A stretch of DNA of 64,000 nucleotides from Sediminicola luteus (GCF_002514735.1 NZ_NBWU01000001.1:744001-808000); one strand, 5' to 3'. Numbered from the stretch's first letter, positions 1-10,784 are shown. Numbers and translations are program-made. Notes: generated by a model not told the origin, from the letters alone.

Positions 1-2009
1 TCGTAGCCATCTTCTTTAACTCGGTCATGGTATCGCAGTTTATGAGTACCGAAGACAGTGAAATGCCCTTAAAACGCATCATTACCCTGTCGGCTATTAT
101 CGGTGGTTTTGGTTTGTTCATTATCTTGGCCGGTGGCGGTATATTGGGCGGAATAATGATCGCCACGGCCATTATGCTGTGGGTGTACCGTTTGTTCCTT
201 AGGGGTGCTGCGCAATACTTCCAAACCCGTATCCTAACCCTTTGGGAACGTTGGTACGAAGCCACACTTCGCCGTGCTTTGCGCGGAAAACTACCTTGGA
301 TCTTAACCACAGGGACTTTCATATTATTGATTATCGCCTTTATGGGCTTTGGGGCCTCGGTAGGAAGCCGACGTACCAAAGTGAACTTTTTCCCCGATAA
401 CAAGCCCAACCAGATTATTGTCTATATCCAATATCCGGAAGGTACCGATATCGAAAAGACCAATTCCATAACCAAAGACATCGAACAGCGTATGTACGCC
501 CTTATCGATGATCCCGAATATAAAGATGGGGAATACAACTTTTTGGTAGAGAGTGCCGTATCGCAAGTGGGAGCCGGAGCCGGAAACCCACAAACAGAAG
601 GAGGCTCGCAGGCCGAAATGCCGCACCGTGCCAAGATTACGGCCACCATGCGGGAGTACAAATACCGTCGGGGTAGGGAAAGTGAGGACTTACGACAGAA
701 GATTTTGTCGGATCTCAACGACCGTTACCCAGGTCTATCCATCAGTGTAGAAAAAGATCCTGTAGGCCCACCTGTAGGTTATCCGGTCAATATTGAACTA
801 GAAGGTGACGACTATGCCGAACTGGTCGCTACCGGAGAAATGATCCGCGATTATCTTGCCACCAAGAATATTGAAGGTATAGACGAGGTAAAAGTAGATG
901 TCAATAAGTCAAAACCCACGATGCGGGTGAACATAGACCGTGCCAAGGCCGGGGAACTTGGGGTAAGTGCCGGACAGGTAGGCCAGCAGTTGCGCAACGC
1001 CCTTTTCGGGGCCAAGGCGGGCACCTATAAGGAAGCAGGTGAGGATTATGATGTATATGTGCGCTTTAACGAAGACATTAAATACAATACCTCGGCCCTG
1101 TTCAACCAAAAGATCACTTTTCGCGATATGGCCACCGGTACCATCAAGGAAATTCCGGTGTCGGCCGTTACCACCCGAAAGAACACCTCGGGTTATAGCG
1201 CCATTAAACACGAGATGGGCAAACGGGTAGTGGCCGTTTATGCGCCTTTCTCTCCCGGATTTAACGATGTAAATGCCGTGGTTAATGCCGCCAAGGCCGA
1301 ATTGGTAGCCATTGAAGACCAAATTCCAGATACCGTAAAATGGAGCTTTACCGGAATGGTGGAAGAGCAGACCAAACAAATGAACTTTTTGTTCGGGGCC
1401 TTCTTTGCCGGACTCGGACTTATATTCTTGATCTTGATCTTCCAGTTTAACTCGGTATCGAAACCTACCATTATTATGCTGGCCATCTTCTTGAGTTTGA
1501 TCGGGGTGTTCGGCGGACTTATATTGACCGGTTGGCCCTTTATTATTATGATGACCATGATGGGTATCATTTCCCTGGCCGGTATTGTGGTAAACAATGG
1601 GGTGGTATTGTTGGATTATACCCAACTTTTGATCGATCGTAAAAAGGTGGAATTCGGACTGCATCCTACTGAATACGTAGATAAAGACATCCTTTTGGAA
1701 GCCATCGTAAAAGGTGGTAAGGCCCGTTTACGACCGGTACTATTAACGGCGATTACAACTATTTTAGGATTGATCCCACTGGCTATCGGCTTAAACATTA
1801 ATTTCTATACCTTCTTTAAGGAATTGGATGCCAATATCTATTTCGGCGGGGACAATGTAGTGTTCTGGGGACCTTTGGCCTGGACGGTGATCTTCGGACT
1901 TATCGTAGCCACCTTCCTGACCCTGGTGGTGGTACCCGTACTCTTTTACCTGATCACCCTCTTTAAAATGTGGTTACGTAAAAAAGGCTATACCAAGGCC
2001 GCTGTGTAG
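1..2009 (+). CDS. RND-family efflux transporter permease, C-terminal part
   Basis: The reading frame is already open at base 3, so the gene starts before the window; about 668 codons remain of a family usually over 1,000 residues. It encodes the second half of an inner-membrane RND pump driven by the proton-motive force. The visible part has membrane segments near its start, a large periplasmic porter section, and a closing block of hydrophobic helices. That block carries the family signatures GIISLAGIVVNNGVVLLDY and RLRPVLLTAITTILGLIPLA. The substrate cannot be told without the N-terminal half and the adaptor and outer-membrane genes, which presumably lie upstream. A hairpin with a T-run follows the stop codon, so this is probably the last gene of its operon. 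Confidence 0.9.
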   Translation, partial: VAIFFNSVMVSQFMSTEDSEMPLKRIITLSAIIGGFGLFIILAGGGILGGIMIATAIMLWVYRLFLRGAAQYFQTRILTLWERWYEATLRRALRGKLPWILTTGTFILLIIAFMGFGASVGSRRTKVNFFPDNKPNQIIVYIQYPEGTDIEKTNSITKDIEQRMYALIDDPEYKDGEYNFLVESAVSQVGAGAGNPQTEGGSQAEMPHRAKITATMREYKYRRGRESEDLRQKILSDLNDRYPGLSISVEKDPVGPPVGYPVNIELEGDDYAELVATGEMIRDYLATKNIEGIDEVKVDVNKSKPTMRVNIDRAKAGELGVSAGQVGQQLRNALFGAKAGTYKEAGEDYDVYVRFNEDIKYNTSALFNQKITFRDMATGTIKEIPVSAVTTRKNTSGYSAIKHEMGKRVVAVYAPFSPGFNDVNAVVNAAKAELVAIEDQIPDTVKWSFTGMVEEQTKQMNFLFGAFFAGLGLIFLILIFQFNSVSKPTIIMLAIFLSLIGVFGGLILTGWPFIIMMTMMGIISLAGIVVNNGVVLLDYTQLLIDRKKVEFGLHPTEYVDKDILLEAIVKGGKARLRPVLLTAITTILGLIPLAIGLNINFYTFFKELDANIYFGGDNVVFWGPLAWTVIFGLIVATFLTLVVVPVLFYLITLFKMWLRKKGYTKAAV

Positions 2010-2035
2010 AAAAATCAGAATTATCTTATCTATAT

Positions 2036-2070
2036 AAAACCGTCTCAAAATGAATTTGGGGCGGTTTTTT
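2036..2070 (+). terminator. Rho-independent terminator after the RND gene
   Basis: An AAAACCG arm pairs with CGGTTTT across a short loop and runs into a T tract, 26 bases after the pump stop codon. Confidence 0.75.
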
Positions 2071-2217
2071 GTTGAAATATTCTACAGGTCCCCAAGATTT
2101 CAAACTTATAAACACTCCAACGTTATAGTGTACTGAGGTTCAGGCATCGCACAAAAAAAAATGTACCTTATGGCCTGAAATTAGTTTCAAACGACTCAAA
2201 CAACTACTACTAAAAGA

Positions 2218-5187
2218 ATGACAAAGAAGAACTTAGCGCGCTTTGGCGCCCTGTGTATGCTCTTGCTTTTGGGCTGGGCATGCCAAGACCAGAAGCAAAA
2301 CGACACCACCGAAAGACCCCGTGATGTATGGGTGTTCCGTTCGGTTTTGGATCTTAAACCCCGAATGGCCACGGCCGCCCTACACAACGACCTTTGGATG
2401 GCCTACAACACCCAAAACGCTACCTTGTACAAAGCTTGGAAAGGTGGTGTGGAATTCGATGGGGCAGTGTATACTACCAAACACGGGCCACAACCAACTA
2501 GTTTAGGTTATGCCTATTTTACCTACGAAGAAGGTTGGGTGCTTCGTAAAGACGGACAAACCACTACCCCAAAAACCATTTACAAAGGCCATAAGATCGT
2601 AGATGGCGAAGTGATCTTCCAATCCGAATTGGAGACCCCAGATGGGAAACGTATCACATTGAACGAATCACCTCGCTATGTTTCTAAAGGGGAAGCTACC
2701 GGTATGACCCGGATTTTCAATCTAGATAACACCCATGGGTATGAGGTCGGACTTAAAACCGCCATTACCTCCTTGGGTTCGCAGAACGATTATGCCACTA
2801 CGGGTACTTTTGAAGAAAACGAAGCATTGACCCACGATTACGACGGGGGTAGCTTGGCCCAAAAGAACGGTACACTTTGGTTGGCCCAAGGGACCACTGA
2901 AATTACCAACTATTTTCACCCTGGTTTTGATCAGGTGGCCGCCAACAACAATGTAAAATTAGGTGCCGTAGAAGGGAAAAAATTGCCTTTGGGGGCCGAG
3001 TTCATAGAAGCCAGCGACTGTAAGGCCTGCCATAACGAAACCCTAAAGACCGTTGGGCCGGCCTATTTGGAGATCGCTAATAAATATGCCGACGACGAAA
3101 AGACCATTTACAAACTGGCCGATAAGATCAAAAACGGTGGTAGTGGAGTTTGGGGCGATGCACCCATGACCCCCCACCCCAATCTAGAGGAGAAAAAATT
3201 GTTCGAAATGGTCAAATACATCCTTTCTTTGGATGATAACCTCGACAATGACGAAACCGGACAATCGGTAAAATATACCTTGGGCAAAAAATCGAGCTCC
3301 ATGGACTTTACCGCCGATATGACGCCTTCGGCCGGGGCCGGATTGGTAGCCAATCTGTATGCCCGCTACCCGGACAAGCAAGATGAGTACTCGCCTGCCC
3401 CCATTAAAAATGCCGTGGTAGACCAAGTGCATGTGTTGAATGCCAAAGGTTTCGGAGGGCACGATTTAAACATTAAGATCATTCTTCAAGGAAAACTGAT
3501 CATGCCGCGTGACGATAGTTACTCCTTCCGTTTGATCAGCGACGATGGTTCTATGCTTTATATCGATGGTAAGGAAGTTATCGATAATGGCGGATTCCAC
3601 GGTTTTGAAGCCGTAGATGGCGAGGTTAACCTAAGCCAAGGCGAGCACGATGTTCGTATCGAGTTCTTCCAAGGCGGCGGCGGCGCCGGGCTGTCGTTCC
3701 AATGGTACAATAAAGAGACCAAGGCTTTCGAACTGGTCGAAGGGGATATGTTGGCCCATACCGAAGCCGATTTTACCGCTACCGCACCTTTCGAACCTAT
3801 AGAAGCGGCCAATACCAAAAGACCTGGGGATCAGATCCCCTTGGAAGATGTACACCCTTCCTTTACCCTACACCAAGCCCGACCTAGCAGTTTTGAGCCT
3901 AAGGTAGGCGGACTCGATTTTCTTTCGGAAGACAGTATGATCGTGTCTACTTGGGATGCCGATGGTTCGGTATATCGTGTAGACAACTTCCGTTCCGAAG
4001 ATCCCGAACAGATCCAAGTAACCCGTATAGCGGCCGGATTGGCCGAACCTTTGGGGGTTAAGGTGGTAGACGGGCGTATTTTCGTGCTCCAGAAACAAGA
4101 ACTTACCGAGCTTATCGATGCCGATCAAGATGGCTCCATAGACGAATACCGCACTGTTAGTAACGATTGGAAGGTTTCGGCCAATTTCCATGAATTCGCC
4201 TTCGGACTCATCTATAAAGACGGGCATTTCTATGCCACTTTGGCCACCGCCATTTTACCCGGTGGGGCCAGTGCCGATCCACAGATCGAAGACCGTGGAA
4301 AAGTGGTTAAGATCAATCCGGATACCGGTAGCGTAGAATTCGTGGCCTTCGGGCTACGTACCCCGAACGGAATCGGTATGGATGTAAACGAAGAGATCTT
4401 CGTGGCCGACAATCAGGGCGATTGGTTGCCATCGTCTAAAATTGTCCATATTCAAAATGGTAAATTCTATGGTTCGCGTTCCGTTGATTTCGAAGGTACC
4501 GAGGGCGTAGAAGAAAAACTGCCCGTAGTATGGTTGCCACAAGACGAGATCGGTAATTCGCCTTCAGAACCTACCTATTTGAACCTAGGCCCTTATAAAA
4601 ACCAATTGATCCATGGCGAGGTTACCCATGGGGGTATCAAAAGGGTGTTTTACGAAGAAGTCGAGGGCCAATTACAAGGCGCCTTGTTCCGCTTTGTACA
4701 AGGGGTTGAGGCCGGTGTAAACCGTATTCGCTGGGCACCTGATGGTTCTTTGGTAGTTGGGGGTATCGGCGTATCCGGAAACTGGTTACACTATGGTAAG
4801 TTACACCACGGCCTACAACGTTTGGAGTATAATGGCAAGACCACTTTCGAAATGTTGAGCATCAAAGCCAAACCCAATGGCTTCGATATCGAATTCACCG
4901 AACCTTTGGCCGATAATGTAACTGTTGGTAAAGATCTATTGGAAATCGAAATGTTCTACTATTTACCTACGGTGAATTATGGCGGACCTAAAATGGACCT
5001 GCGTGAGATGCCGATCCAAGGCCTTACCCTTTCGGACGATCGCAAGACCTTGAGCGTACGAATTCCCGGACTAAAAGAAAACCATGTGGTGTATTTTCAC
5101 CTAAACCCGGAAATGAAAAGTGCTTCCGGCCAGCAGCTTTGGTCTACCGAAGCTTGGTATACCCTGAACCGTATTCCCAAACCATAA
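2218..5187 (+). CDS. Lipoprotein with cytochrome c, PA14 and beta-propeller regions
   Basis: A 989-residue exported protein. The first 22 residues look like a lipoprotein signal (hydrophobic LLLLGWAC, Cys22), so it is probably membrane anchored outside the cytoplasm. A haem-binding CKACH motif sits at residues 268-272 in a short cytochrome c domain (SDCKACHNETLKTVGPAY). A PA14-like sugar-binding region follows at roughly 385-525 (SFRLISDDGSMLYIDGKEV), then a propeller resembling sugar/sorbosone dehydrogenases at roughly 550-860 (FGLRTPNGIGMD, EIFVADNQGDWLP). Such fusions are known in Bacteroidota and Planctomycetes and are thought to oxidise carbohydrates and pass electrons to the haem; the substrate here is unknown. 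It stands alone between two terminators. Confidence 0.8.
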   Translation: MTKKNLARFGALCMLLLLGWACQDQKQNDTTERPRDVWVFRSVLDLKPRMATAALHNDLWMAYNTQNATLYKAWKGGVEFDGAVYTTKHGPQPTSLGYAYFTYEEGWVLRKDGQTTTPKTIYKGHKIVDGEVIFQSELETPDGKRITLNESPRYVSKGEATGMTRIFNLDNTHGYEVGLKTAITSLGSQNDYATTGTFEENEALTHDYDGGSLAQKNGTLWLAQGTTEITNYFHPGFDQVAANNNVKLGAVEGKKLPLGAEFIEASDCKACHNETLKTVGPAYLEIANKYADDEKTIYKLADKIKNGGSGVWGDAPMTPHPNLEEKKLFEMVKYILSLDDNLDNDETGQSVKYTLGKKSSSMDFTADMTPSAGAGLVANLYARYPDKQDEYSPAPIKNAVVDQVHVLNAKGFGGHDLNIKIILQGKLIMPRDDSYSFRLISDDGSMLYIDGKEVIDNGGFHGFEAVDGEVNLSQGEHDVRIEFFQGGGGAGLSFQWYNKETKAFELVEGDMLAHTEADFTATAPFEPIEAANTKRPGDQIPLEDVHPSFTLHQARPSSFEPKVGGLDFLSEDSMIVSTWDADGSVYRVDNFRSEDPEQIQVTRIAAGLAEPLGVKVVDGRIFVLQKQELTELIDADQDGSIDEYRTVSNDWKVSANFHEFAFGLIYKDGHFYATLATAILPGGASADPQIEDRGKVVKINPDTGSVEFVAFGLRTPNGIGMDVNEEIFVADNQGDWLPSSKIVHIQNGKFYGSRSVDFEGTEGVEEKLPVVWLPQDEIGNSPSEPTYLNLGPYKNQLIHGEVTHGGIKRVFYEEVEGQLQGALFRFVQGVEAGVNRIRWAPDGSLVVGGIGVSGNWLHYGKLHHGLQRLEYNGKTTFEMLSIKAKPNGFDIEFTEPLADNVTVGKDLLEIEMFYYLPTVNYGGPKMDLREMPIQGLTLSDDRKTLSVRIPGLKENHVVYFHLNPEMKSASGQQLWSTEAWYTLNRIPKP

Positions 5188-5222
5188 GATACCAAAGTTA
5201 GTAGTTTCAATAAATTAGCTAG

Positions 5223-5255
5223 AAATCCCGTACTGGACCTACCCAGACGGGATTT
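5223..5255. terminator. Bidirectional terminator between convergent genes
   Basis: A perfect AAATCCCGT/ACGGGATTT inverted repeat lies between two convergent genes and could end transcription from both sides. The T-runs are short. Confidence 0.65.
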
Positions 5256-5283
5256 CACTTTTTGTGCTTAACCTTGACCAAAC

Positions 5284-6702
5284 TCAATCTTCATCCTTTT
5301 CGATCTTTATAGCTAAAGTGGCCCTCCCATTATCGGCGAACAATTCAATTACCTCTTCCCCTTCGGCAAAGGCCTCAAGTACCGAATCGGTAATTTTAAG
5401 TTGCGGAAATTCGGTCGGATAGGCCCCACCACCTTGAGTAACTTGGGCCACATAATCGCTATCGGCAGACACGGTAAGTTGCATTTCGCCCCCGCCTTCG
5501 ATCCGACCGAAGAGATCAAAGGAGTACATCAGATAAATGGGGCCGCTGTTCATACTCTCAAAACTGCAATAATTGAGCGCATCGTCTTCGGTGTTCACAT
5601 AAAAATCCTCAAAGGTATTGTAGCCCCCAAGATGGTAGACCATTACCCTATCGGCCTCCATATTTTCGGATTGGGTTACCCCATAAAACCACTGTTTCCC
5701 CAACGGATTGATCTGATAAAAGGGTACCCTTAGGGCCGAACCATCTTCAAAAGTAGGTTCCTCCATCATTTCAGCAGCATCCATCTGGGTGATATCGAAG
5801 CCACGAACGGTGCTGGGATCGGCCGGGAATCGGATTTTCATTTTCTCATACACCAATTCCACCGCCACAAAACCCGGAGCTTCATAGGTTACTGATAGGG
5901 TATAGGTATCGGAACAGGGCGATTTAAATTCGAACTTTTCATCACTGGGGGTATCGGTAGGCAATACGATCAGATCGGGGTTTAGCATTTGGGCACATTC
6001 CTCCGGTTCCAGTAGTGACACCTCATAATGCCCGGCGGCGAGACCGTAACTTCCTTCTATTTGGGCGTCACCCGACTCAATGATCAACGCTATTTCTTCT
6101 TCCACCGAACTGCCTGGTCCAATACGTTTGAACAACAACTTACCCTTCTCCAATTTTTGATCTTCACCTTCCCAAACCACCACATCGGGTTCTAAGTCGT
6201 TGTCGTCGTAGTAATGGTTTACGGAAACCATGATCTCTTGGCGCTGATCCACTCCTTGGCCATTTTTCCATTCGACCAATACCGGCATTTTTTTCGGAAC
6301 GATCCTGGGCGCCGTTTGCACATACCCTATCAAATAGGCCCACCTAAAGGGCGTATTCATATGTTGTGCATTGTTGGCCCCTTGATCCAGATCCAAGAGC
6401 CGGCCGGTAGCACTATAAATGGGTTGCCCGATATAGGTGTCTATAAGACCGCCCAATTGCCCAAGCTTTAACTGGAGTTTTCCCTGCGATGTAAAACGTA
6501 TTTCGGTACCAATGATGTTCGCGGTACTACTAGGCTGCATCATATTCAAGAATCCCTCCAAACCCTTACCATCCAGCCCCGATATTTTTACCGAACCGGG
6601 CTGTATTTCATTGGGATCGGATAGGGTCAACCAATCGGGAAGCTCTTGCGCCCAACAGGAATTCCCAATTAGGCAAAGGACTATAAAAATAGCTTGTTTC
6701 AT
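5284..6702 (-). CDS. Secreted protein of unknown function
   Basis: A 472-residue protein with a clear cleavable signal peptide (MKQAIFIVLCLIGNSCWAQ) and an acidic mature chain. I recognise no named domain. The chain looks beta-rich, with few cysteines and no membrane helix after the signal. Its start lies 7 bases after the stop of the upstream lipoprotein gene, and that gene follows the OmpA-like gene by 12 bases, so the three probably form one leftward operon. By context it belongs to the periplasm or cell surface and may work with the OmpA-like protein; this is inference. Confidence 0.6.
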   Translation of the reverse strand: MKQAIFIVLCLIGNSCWAQELPDWLTLSDPNEIQPGSVKISGLDGKGLEGFLNMMQPSSTANIIGTEIRFTSQGKLQLKLGQLGGLIDTYIGQPIYSATGRLLDLDQGANNAQHMNTPFRWAYLIGYVQTAPRIVPKKMPVLVEWKNGQGVDQRQEIMVSVNHYYDDNDLEPDVVVWEGEDQKLEKGKLLFKRIGPGSSVEEEIALIIESGDAQIEGSYGLAAGHYEVSLLEPEECAQMLNPDLIVLPTDTPSDEKFEFKSPCSDTYTLSVTYEAPGFVAVELVYEKMKIRFPADPSTVRGFDITQMDAAEMMEEPTFEDGSALRVPFYQINPLGKQWFYGVTQSENMEADRVMVYHLGGYNTFEDFYVNTEDDALNYCSFESMNSGPIYLMYSFDLFGRIEGGGEMQLTVSADSDYVAQVTQGGGAYPTEFPQLKITDSVLEAFAEGEEVIELFADNGRATLAIKIEKDED

Positions 6703-6709
6703 TAGCCGT

Positions 6710-7564
6710 TTACTCTTGTGTGAATTTCTTCATCATGGTATACACCTGACGCAATTCTTCTTCGGACATTTCGGCCATCTCAGGGTCGTTTTTGGTCACC
6801 AACTTCTTCCATTCGGAAAAAGACATCTTTTTCATTTTTTGCATCATTTCGCGATCTTCATCCGTCATTTCGGCCGACATACTTTCTTGTAGATCTCCCA
6901 TTTGTAGCATACCCTCGAACGGATTCGATACCTCGGTTACGGCCACCCCATCGGGTATTTCGAAATGGGAATCGGACACCGAAGCATCCAAATCTATTTT
7001 TGTGGCGGTTTCTATCAAGGTCATGCCCACCATTTTCGTCTCCGTTTTTAGAGTGAGGCCTTTCCAGGTCCAGAGGGTATTCATGCCTTTCCATACATCA
7101 CAAGATTTGCCCAACACTTTTTCTTGGCCCACTTTTTCGTACCCAAGACTTTCCAAAACCGATTCGCCCAAAGCGATATAATCGGCACCTACTTCATTGG
7201 CATAAGCCTTGGCGAAGGGGTTACTGGTCTTGGTGGCACTGCCTTTTTTTGAATCGATGGTTATTATGGTACTGCCTACACTTATACTCTTCTTTTTCTC
7301 GGTTTCCTTCACCCCCATAAAAGCCATGGTAGTTTCTTCAATAGTGGCCTCGCGATAGCCATAGTCGTCTATATACAGAGTTTTGGATCCTTGGGTATTC
7401 CCACTTAGATCATAGGTGACGATGGCGGTTCTAAACGGATATTTTTGGTACCGTTCTTGGGCCTCTTCACTGATTTGGGCCAAACTATCGTTCTTTTTTT
7501 CGGTAGATCCACAGGCCATAAGACCTAGGCCAGCCACAAAGGCCAAAAGCATATATTTTTTCAT
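6710..7564 (-). CDS. Lipoprotein, possibly LolA-like fold
   Basis: A 284-residue protein with a typical lipoprotein signal (LGLMACGS, Cys18). Residues 40-210 alternate beta strands in the manner of LolA-like or DUF4412-type proteins (YRKYPFRTAIVTYDL-like start, ILGKSCDVWKG-like middle), although I cannot confirm the family. The last 60 residues are highly charged and rich in Met, Glu and Lys (EMTDEDREMMQKMKKM), suggesting a helical tail. It sits between the OmpA-like gene and a secreted protein gene with gaps of 12 and 7 bases, so all three are probably co-expressed envelope components. Confidence 0.6.
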   Translation of the reverse strand: MKKYMLLAFVAGLGLMACGSTEKKNDSLAQISEEAQERYQKYPFRTAIVTYDLSGNTQGSKTLYIDDYGYREATIEETTMAFMGVKETEKKKSISVGSTIITIDSKKGSATKTSNPFAKAYANEVGADYIALGESVLESLGYEKVGQEKVLGKSCDVWKGMNTLWTWKGLTLKTETKMVGMTLIETATKIDLDASVSDSHFEIPDGVAVTEVSNPFEGMLQMGDLQESMSAEMTDEDREMMQKMKKMSFSEWKKLVTKNDPEMAEMSEEELRQVYTMMKKFTQE

Positions 7565-7576
7565 GATCGGATTGAT

Positions 7577-8863
7577 TTAAAATTTTACGAATTCCACCCT
7601 ACGGTTGTTCGCTTTGCCTTCGGGGGTGGCATTGGTGTCCAAAGGCTTCGATTCACCAAAACCTTTTGAGGTCAATCGGGCCGGGGCGATTCCCATAGCG
7701 ATCAATTTTTCCATTACGGCTTTGGCACGGGCCTCCGACAGTGTTTGATTGGCCGTATCGGCCCCGTCGGAATCGGTATGCCCTTCTACCGAAAAGTTTA
7801 GATCGGCTTGTTTTTGCATAAGCTGGAAAATGGTGTTAATCGGCCCCATACTTTCGGGTCTTAAGCTGGCCTTGTTCACATCGAACTTGATGCCATTGAC
7901 CACGATCTTACCTTCGGAAAGCACCCTGTCGTAATACTTTACCCCGCCCTTGGCAATACGGATATTTTTAAGGTACATCCCCTCATGGCTTGTCGAAATG
8001 GTAATCCCTGTAGGATTGCCTTCCAATCGGGGGATATTGATCAGGCGTTGGTCTTGCAGATACACTTTTAGCTTACCCTTGGTATAGGCAATGGAAACAT
8101 GGCGCCAACCACCCACGGCATCTTTATTGCTCCGTAGGCCAGCCAGGGTACCATTGGAATTGCCTACCTCAACCGCATTTACATCGACTTCGATTTGCGG
8201 AATGCCGTTACGTTTTTGATTTTTTCGGTCATAGAGGGTAACATAGCTACCCCTATTGTATTCGTTGGCCGGATAGTATACGTCGTATTCTATGGTAAAC
8301 ACCTCGGGCAGATAATCTTCTTTTGCATCCTTTAGATAGGGTACAATACCCTTACGGTACATATTGCCCGAATCGGTAATGATGTAGATTACCGGTTCGC
8401 CATCTAATTGGGCTATTTCGGCCCCGCCCTCGAACAGGTCCCAACGACTGGGAAATTCGCCATTTTCCTCATGTTGCGCCGGACCATCTTCAAAGATCAC
8501 CGTATCGCCGGGCACAAAGTCGAATCGGCTCCATTGCAGATCCGGTTTCGAGTCTTGGTTTTGGGGCGACTCACCTTCTTGCGGGCTTGGCATTTGCTTT
8601 GAAGGTTGCTGACCCTCTTGCTGGGCCACTTCCGGTTTTTTGGACTTGCCATCGATTTCATTTTCTACCTCGTCGAAACCTTTGTCAATGGCATCGTCTA
8701 CCCGCTTTTGGGAACGCTTTTCGGCTTCGTCTTCAATTTTCTTTTCGGCCTTTTTGATCAGTTTTTTAAAAAACTGGGCCTCGGTCTGTTGGGGGGCCAA
8801 GCAAAAAAGGCCGACCAACAAACAGATTTTGATCCAAATTTTTTGGGACTTTAGATAGTGCAT
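7577..8863 (-). CDS. OmpA-family outer-membrane/peptidoglycan-binding protein
   Basis: The C-terminal 100 residues form an OmpA-like peptidoglycan-binding domain: FDVNKASLRPES, then FSVEGHTDSDGADTANQTLSEARA, and the closing NNRRVEF. The N-terminus has a signal peptide ending at TEAQ, then a lysine/glutamate-rich helical stretch (KKLIKKAEKKIEDEAEKR) and a middle beta-rich section resembling a concanavalin-like jelly roll. The ATG chosen (MHYLKSQK) directly precedes the signal peptide; the frame extends 26 codons further upstream, but that extension has no signal character. It is the first gene of a three-gene leftward operon. The likely role is tethering the outer membrane or a surface structure to peptidoglycan. 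Confidence 0.85.
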   Translation of the reverse strand: MHYLKSQKIWIKICLLVGLFCLAPQQTEAQFFKKLIKKAEKKIEDEAEKRSQKRVDDAIDKGFDEVENEIDGKSKKPEVAQQEGQQPSKQMPSPQEGESPQNQDSKPDLQWSRFDFVPGDTVIFEDGPAQHEENGEFPSRWDLFEGGAEIAQLDGEPVIYIITDSGNMYRKGIVPYLKDAKEDYLPEVFTIEYDVYYPANEYNRGSYVTLYDRKNQKRNGIPQIEVDVNAVEVGNSNGTLAGLRSNKDAVGGWRHVSIAYTKGKLKVYLQDQRLINIPRLEGNPTGITISTSHEGMYLKNIRIAKGGVKYYDRVLSEGKIVVNGIKFDVNKASLRPESMGPINTIFQLMQKQADLNFSVEGHTDSDGADTANQTLSEARAKAVMEKLIAMGIAPARLTSKGFGESKPLDTNATPEGKANNRRVEFVKF

Positions 8864-8980
8864 CGTACTTCGTTTTTGTTTGGGGTAAAAGTACTTCGGC
8901 ACCCCTTTTTGGCCTTCACACCTTACGGTGAAACCCCTCACCCTTTTGGGTGATTTATCCCTAAAAACAGAGGTTTCCGA

Positions 8981-10561
8981 CTAGTTGCCCACCTTTTTAA
9001 GGGCCTGTACCCTATTTTTTACATCGAGTTTGAGGTAGATGTTCTTGATATGGGTTTTTACCGTGTTCTGCGACACGAACAGGGCTTCGGCAATCTCGTT
9101 ATTGCTATACCCTTTGGTTATGAGTTCCAATACCTCCACCTCGCGGTTCGACAATTCGAAACCCATCACCTTTTCCTTAAAATCAATGGGGGCTTCGGTT
9201 TGGCCCAACCGTAGGGCATCCAGCTCTTGCAGGTAATTTTTTAAGGCTTGGTTCTTTTGCTGAAAACGGAGGTCTACATTCTTTCGGTACAACCAAAACA
9301 CGATAAAGCCACCGATAATAATCAACAGGGCCGCTATACTCAGCACCACGATGGTCTGTAGGTTAACATCGGCCCGGATGCGGTTGGCTTCTTTCTCCTT
9401 GGCCAATTGTTTTATGGTATCGTCCTTGGCCTGGGCCTCAAATGCGACCTGACTACTGATAATACTTTTTTGCGAGGCTTCATTAAGGATACTATCCTTG
9501 AAAAGCACGGCTAAATTCCGGGCGTCCAAAGCTTCTTTATAGGCGCCGTTTTGGGCATAAAATTCAGAGAGGGCCTCGTATCCCAAAAGGGTATTGTCTT
9601 TAGAGTTGATGGCTTGGGCCGTGGCCAAGCCTTGATCGATAAAGGTCTTTGCCTGGGCCATATGGCCCAAATGCAGGTGGTTGACCCCAAGATTGATCAG
9701 CGTATTACTTAAATACCTCGGGTTTTTGTGTTGCTCGAATATGGAAACAGCTTTACTGTAGTGTTGGTTAGAGGTCTCGAAATCGCCTTTCTTTTGGAAC
9801 AACAGCCCCAATAGGTTCTGTTTGATTCCCCGGCCGTCTTTGCGGTGGTTAAATTCCGACAGCTCCCAGGCCTTGTTCAGGTACACATAGGCCGAATCGT
9901 AGGCTTGGGTATGTATGAATACCTCGCCCATATTGGCATAATCGTACTCCATGCCCCGCTCATTGCCCAACGACTCTTCGATTTTTAGGGCTTTTCTAAA
10001 GTAGTGTAGGGCCTTGTCGTACTCCTTGGTGTTTACGAAAACATTGCCAATACCGTTCAGGGCAATGGCCATAGAGCGCGAATGCCCCATATCCTTGGAT
10101 AAGGTATAGGCTTGGAAATAATATTTAAAGGCCTGTTTCTCGAGATTCAGTTTTCTATAGGTGACCCCGATGGAATTGAGGCATTTGATACGCGCCATGG
10201 TATCGGTCGATTGTTCAAAATACCCCAAAGCCCTTTTGTGGTGGGCAATCGATTTACCATAATCACTGGCATAACGGGCCGTAATGCCCATACGATCGTA
10301 GGTCTTGGCGATACCATCGATATAATAGATCTTTTCGGCGGTACGCAAGGCTTCATCGAGAATCAGGGTGTTTACATATTTCTTTTTTACCGCCTTTTTA
10401 AAGAGTACCAATAGGGTGTCTACCTTTTCCTCACTATCGGGCCACGCTTGGTATTCCTTAAAAATACTATCGGTCTGCTTTTGGTTTTGGGTGGTTTGCC
10501 CCTGGCTTGTCCCATAGGCGACAAACAATAAGATCAGAAGTAATGGTCGGTAGATCGGCAT
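8981..10561 (-). CDS. Membrane-anchored TPR regulator with LuxR-type HTH
   Basis: A 526-residue one-component regulator common in Bacteroidota. It has a signal peptide ([16 protein letters not shown]), about 350 residues of TPR-like helical repeats in the periplasm, one membrane helix ([21 protein letters not shown]), a coiled-coil, and a C-terminal LuxR/GerE DNA-binding domain ([20 protein letters not shown], then [16 protein letters not shown]). The layout implies that binding of a partner outside the membrane is relayed to a DNA-binding head inside. The adjacent, co-directional OmpA-like operon starts about 120 bases beyond its stop and is a plausible target, but no operator was identified. 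Confidence 0.85.
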   Translation of the reverse strand: MPIYRPLLLILLFVAYGTSQGQTTQNQKQTDSIFKEYQAWPDSEEKVDTLLVLFKKAVKKKYVNTLILDEALRTAEKIYYIDGIAKTYDRMGITARYASDYGKSIAHHKRALGYFEQSTDTMARIKCLNSIGVTYRKLNLEKQAFKYYFQAYTLSKDMGHSRSMAIALNGIGNVFVNTKEYDKALHYFRKALKIEESLGNERGMEYDYANMGEVFIHTQAYDSAYVYLNKAWELSEFNHRKDGRGIKQNLLGLLFQKKGDFETSNQHYSKAVSIFEQHKNPRYLSNTLINLGVNHLHLGHMAQAKTFIDQGLATAQAINSKDNTLLGYEALSEFYAQNGAYKEALDARNLAVLFKDSILNEASQKSIISSQVAFEAQAKDDTIKQLAKEKEANRIRADVNLQTIVVLSIAALLIIIGGFIVFWLYRKNVDLRFQQKNQALKNYLQELDALRLGQTEAPIDFKEKVMGFELSNREVEVLELITKGYSNNEIAEALFVSQNTVKTHIKNIYLKLDVKNRVQALKKVGN

Positions 10562-10784
10562 GCTTTGGATGGTTAACTGGAGGTCCGTTCAACAAAATTA
10601 CCCCAGCCTTTCGAGATTTACTGTATAGAATGTTACCAACAATTCACATAAATGGATTTTTAGAGTGATTCCAAACTAAATCGCCCCGAAAAACTCCTTT
10701 AGCACAGGGTTTAGGTCGTTCGACTAAAGCTTTTCTTTTTAAACGATTGCCTAACTACTTTCCTCTATCTTAAGTATCCGTATC

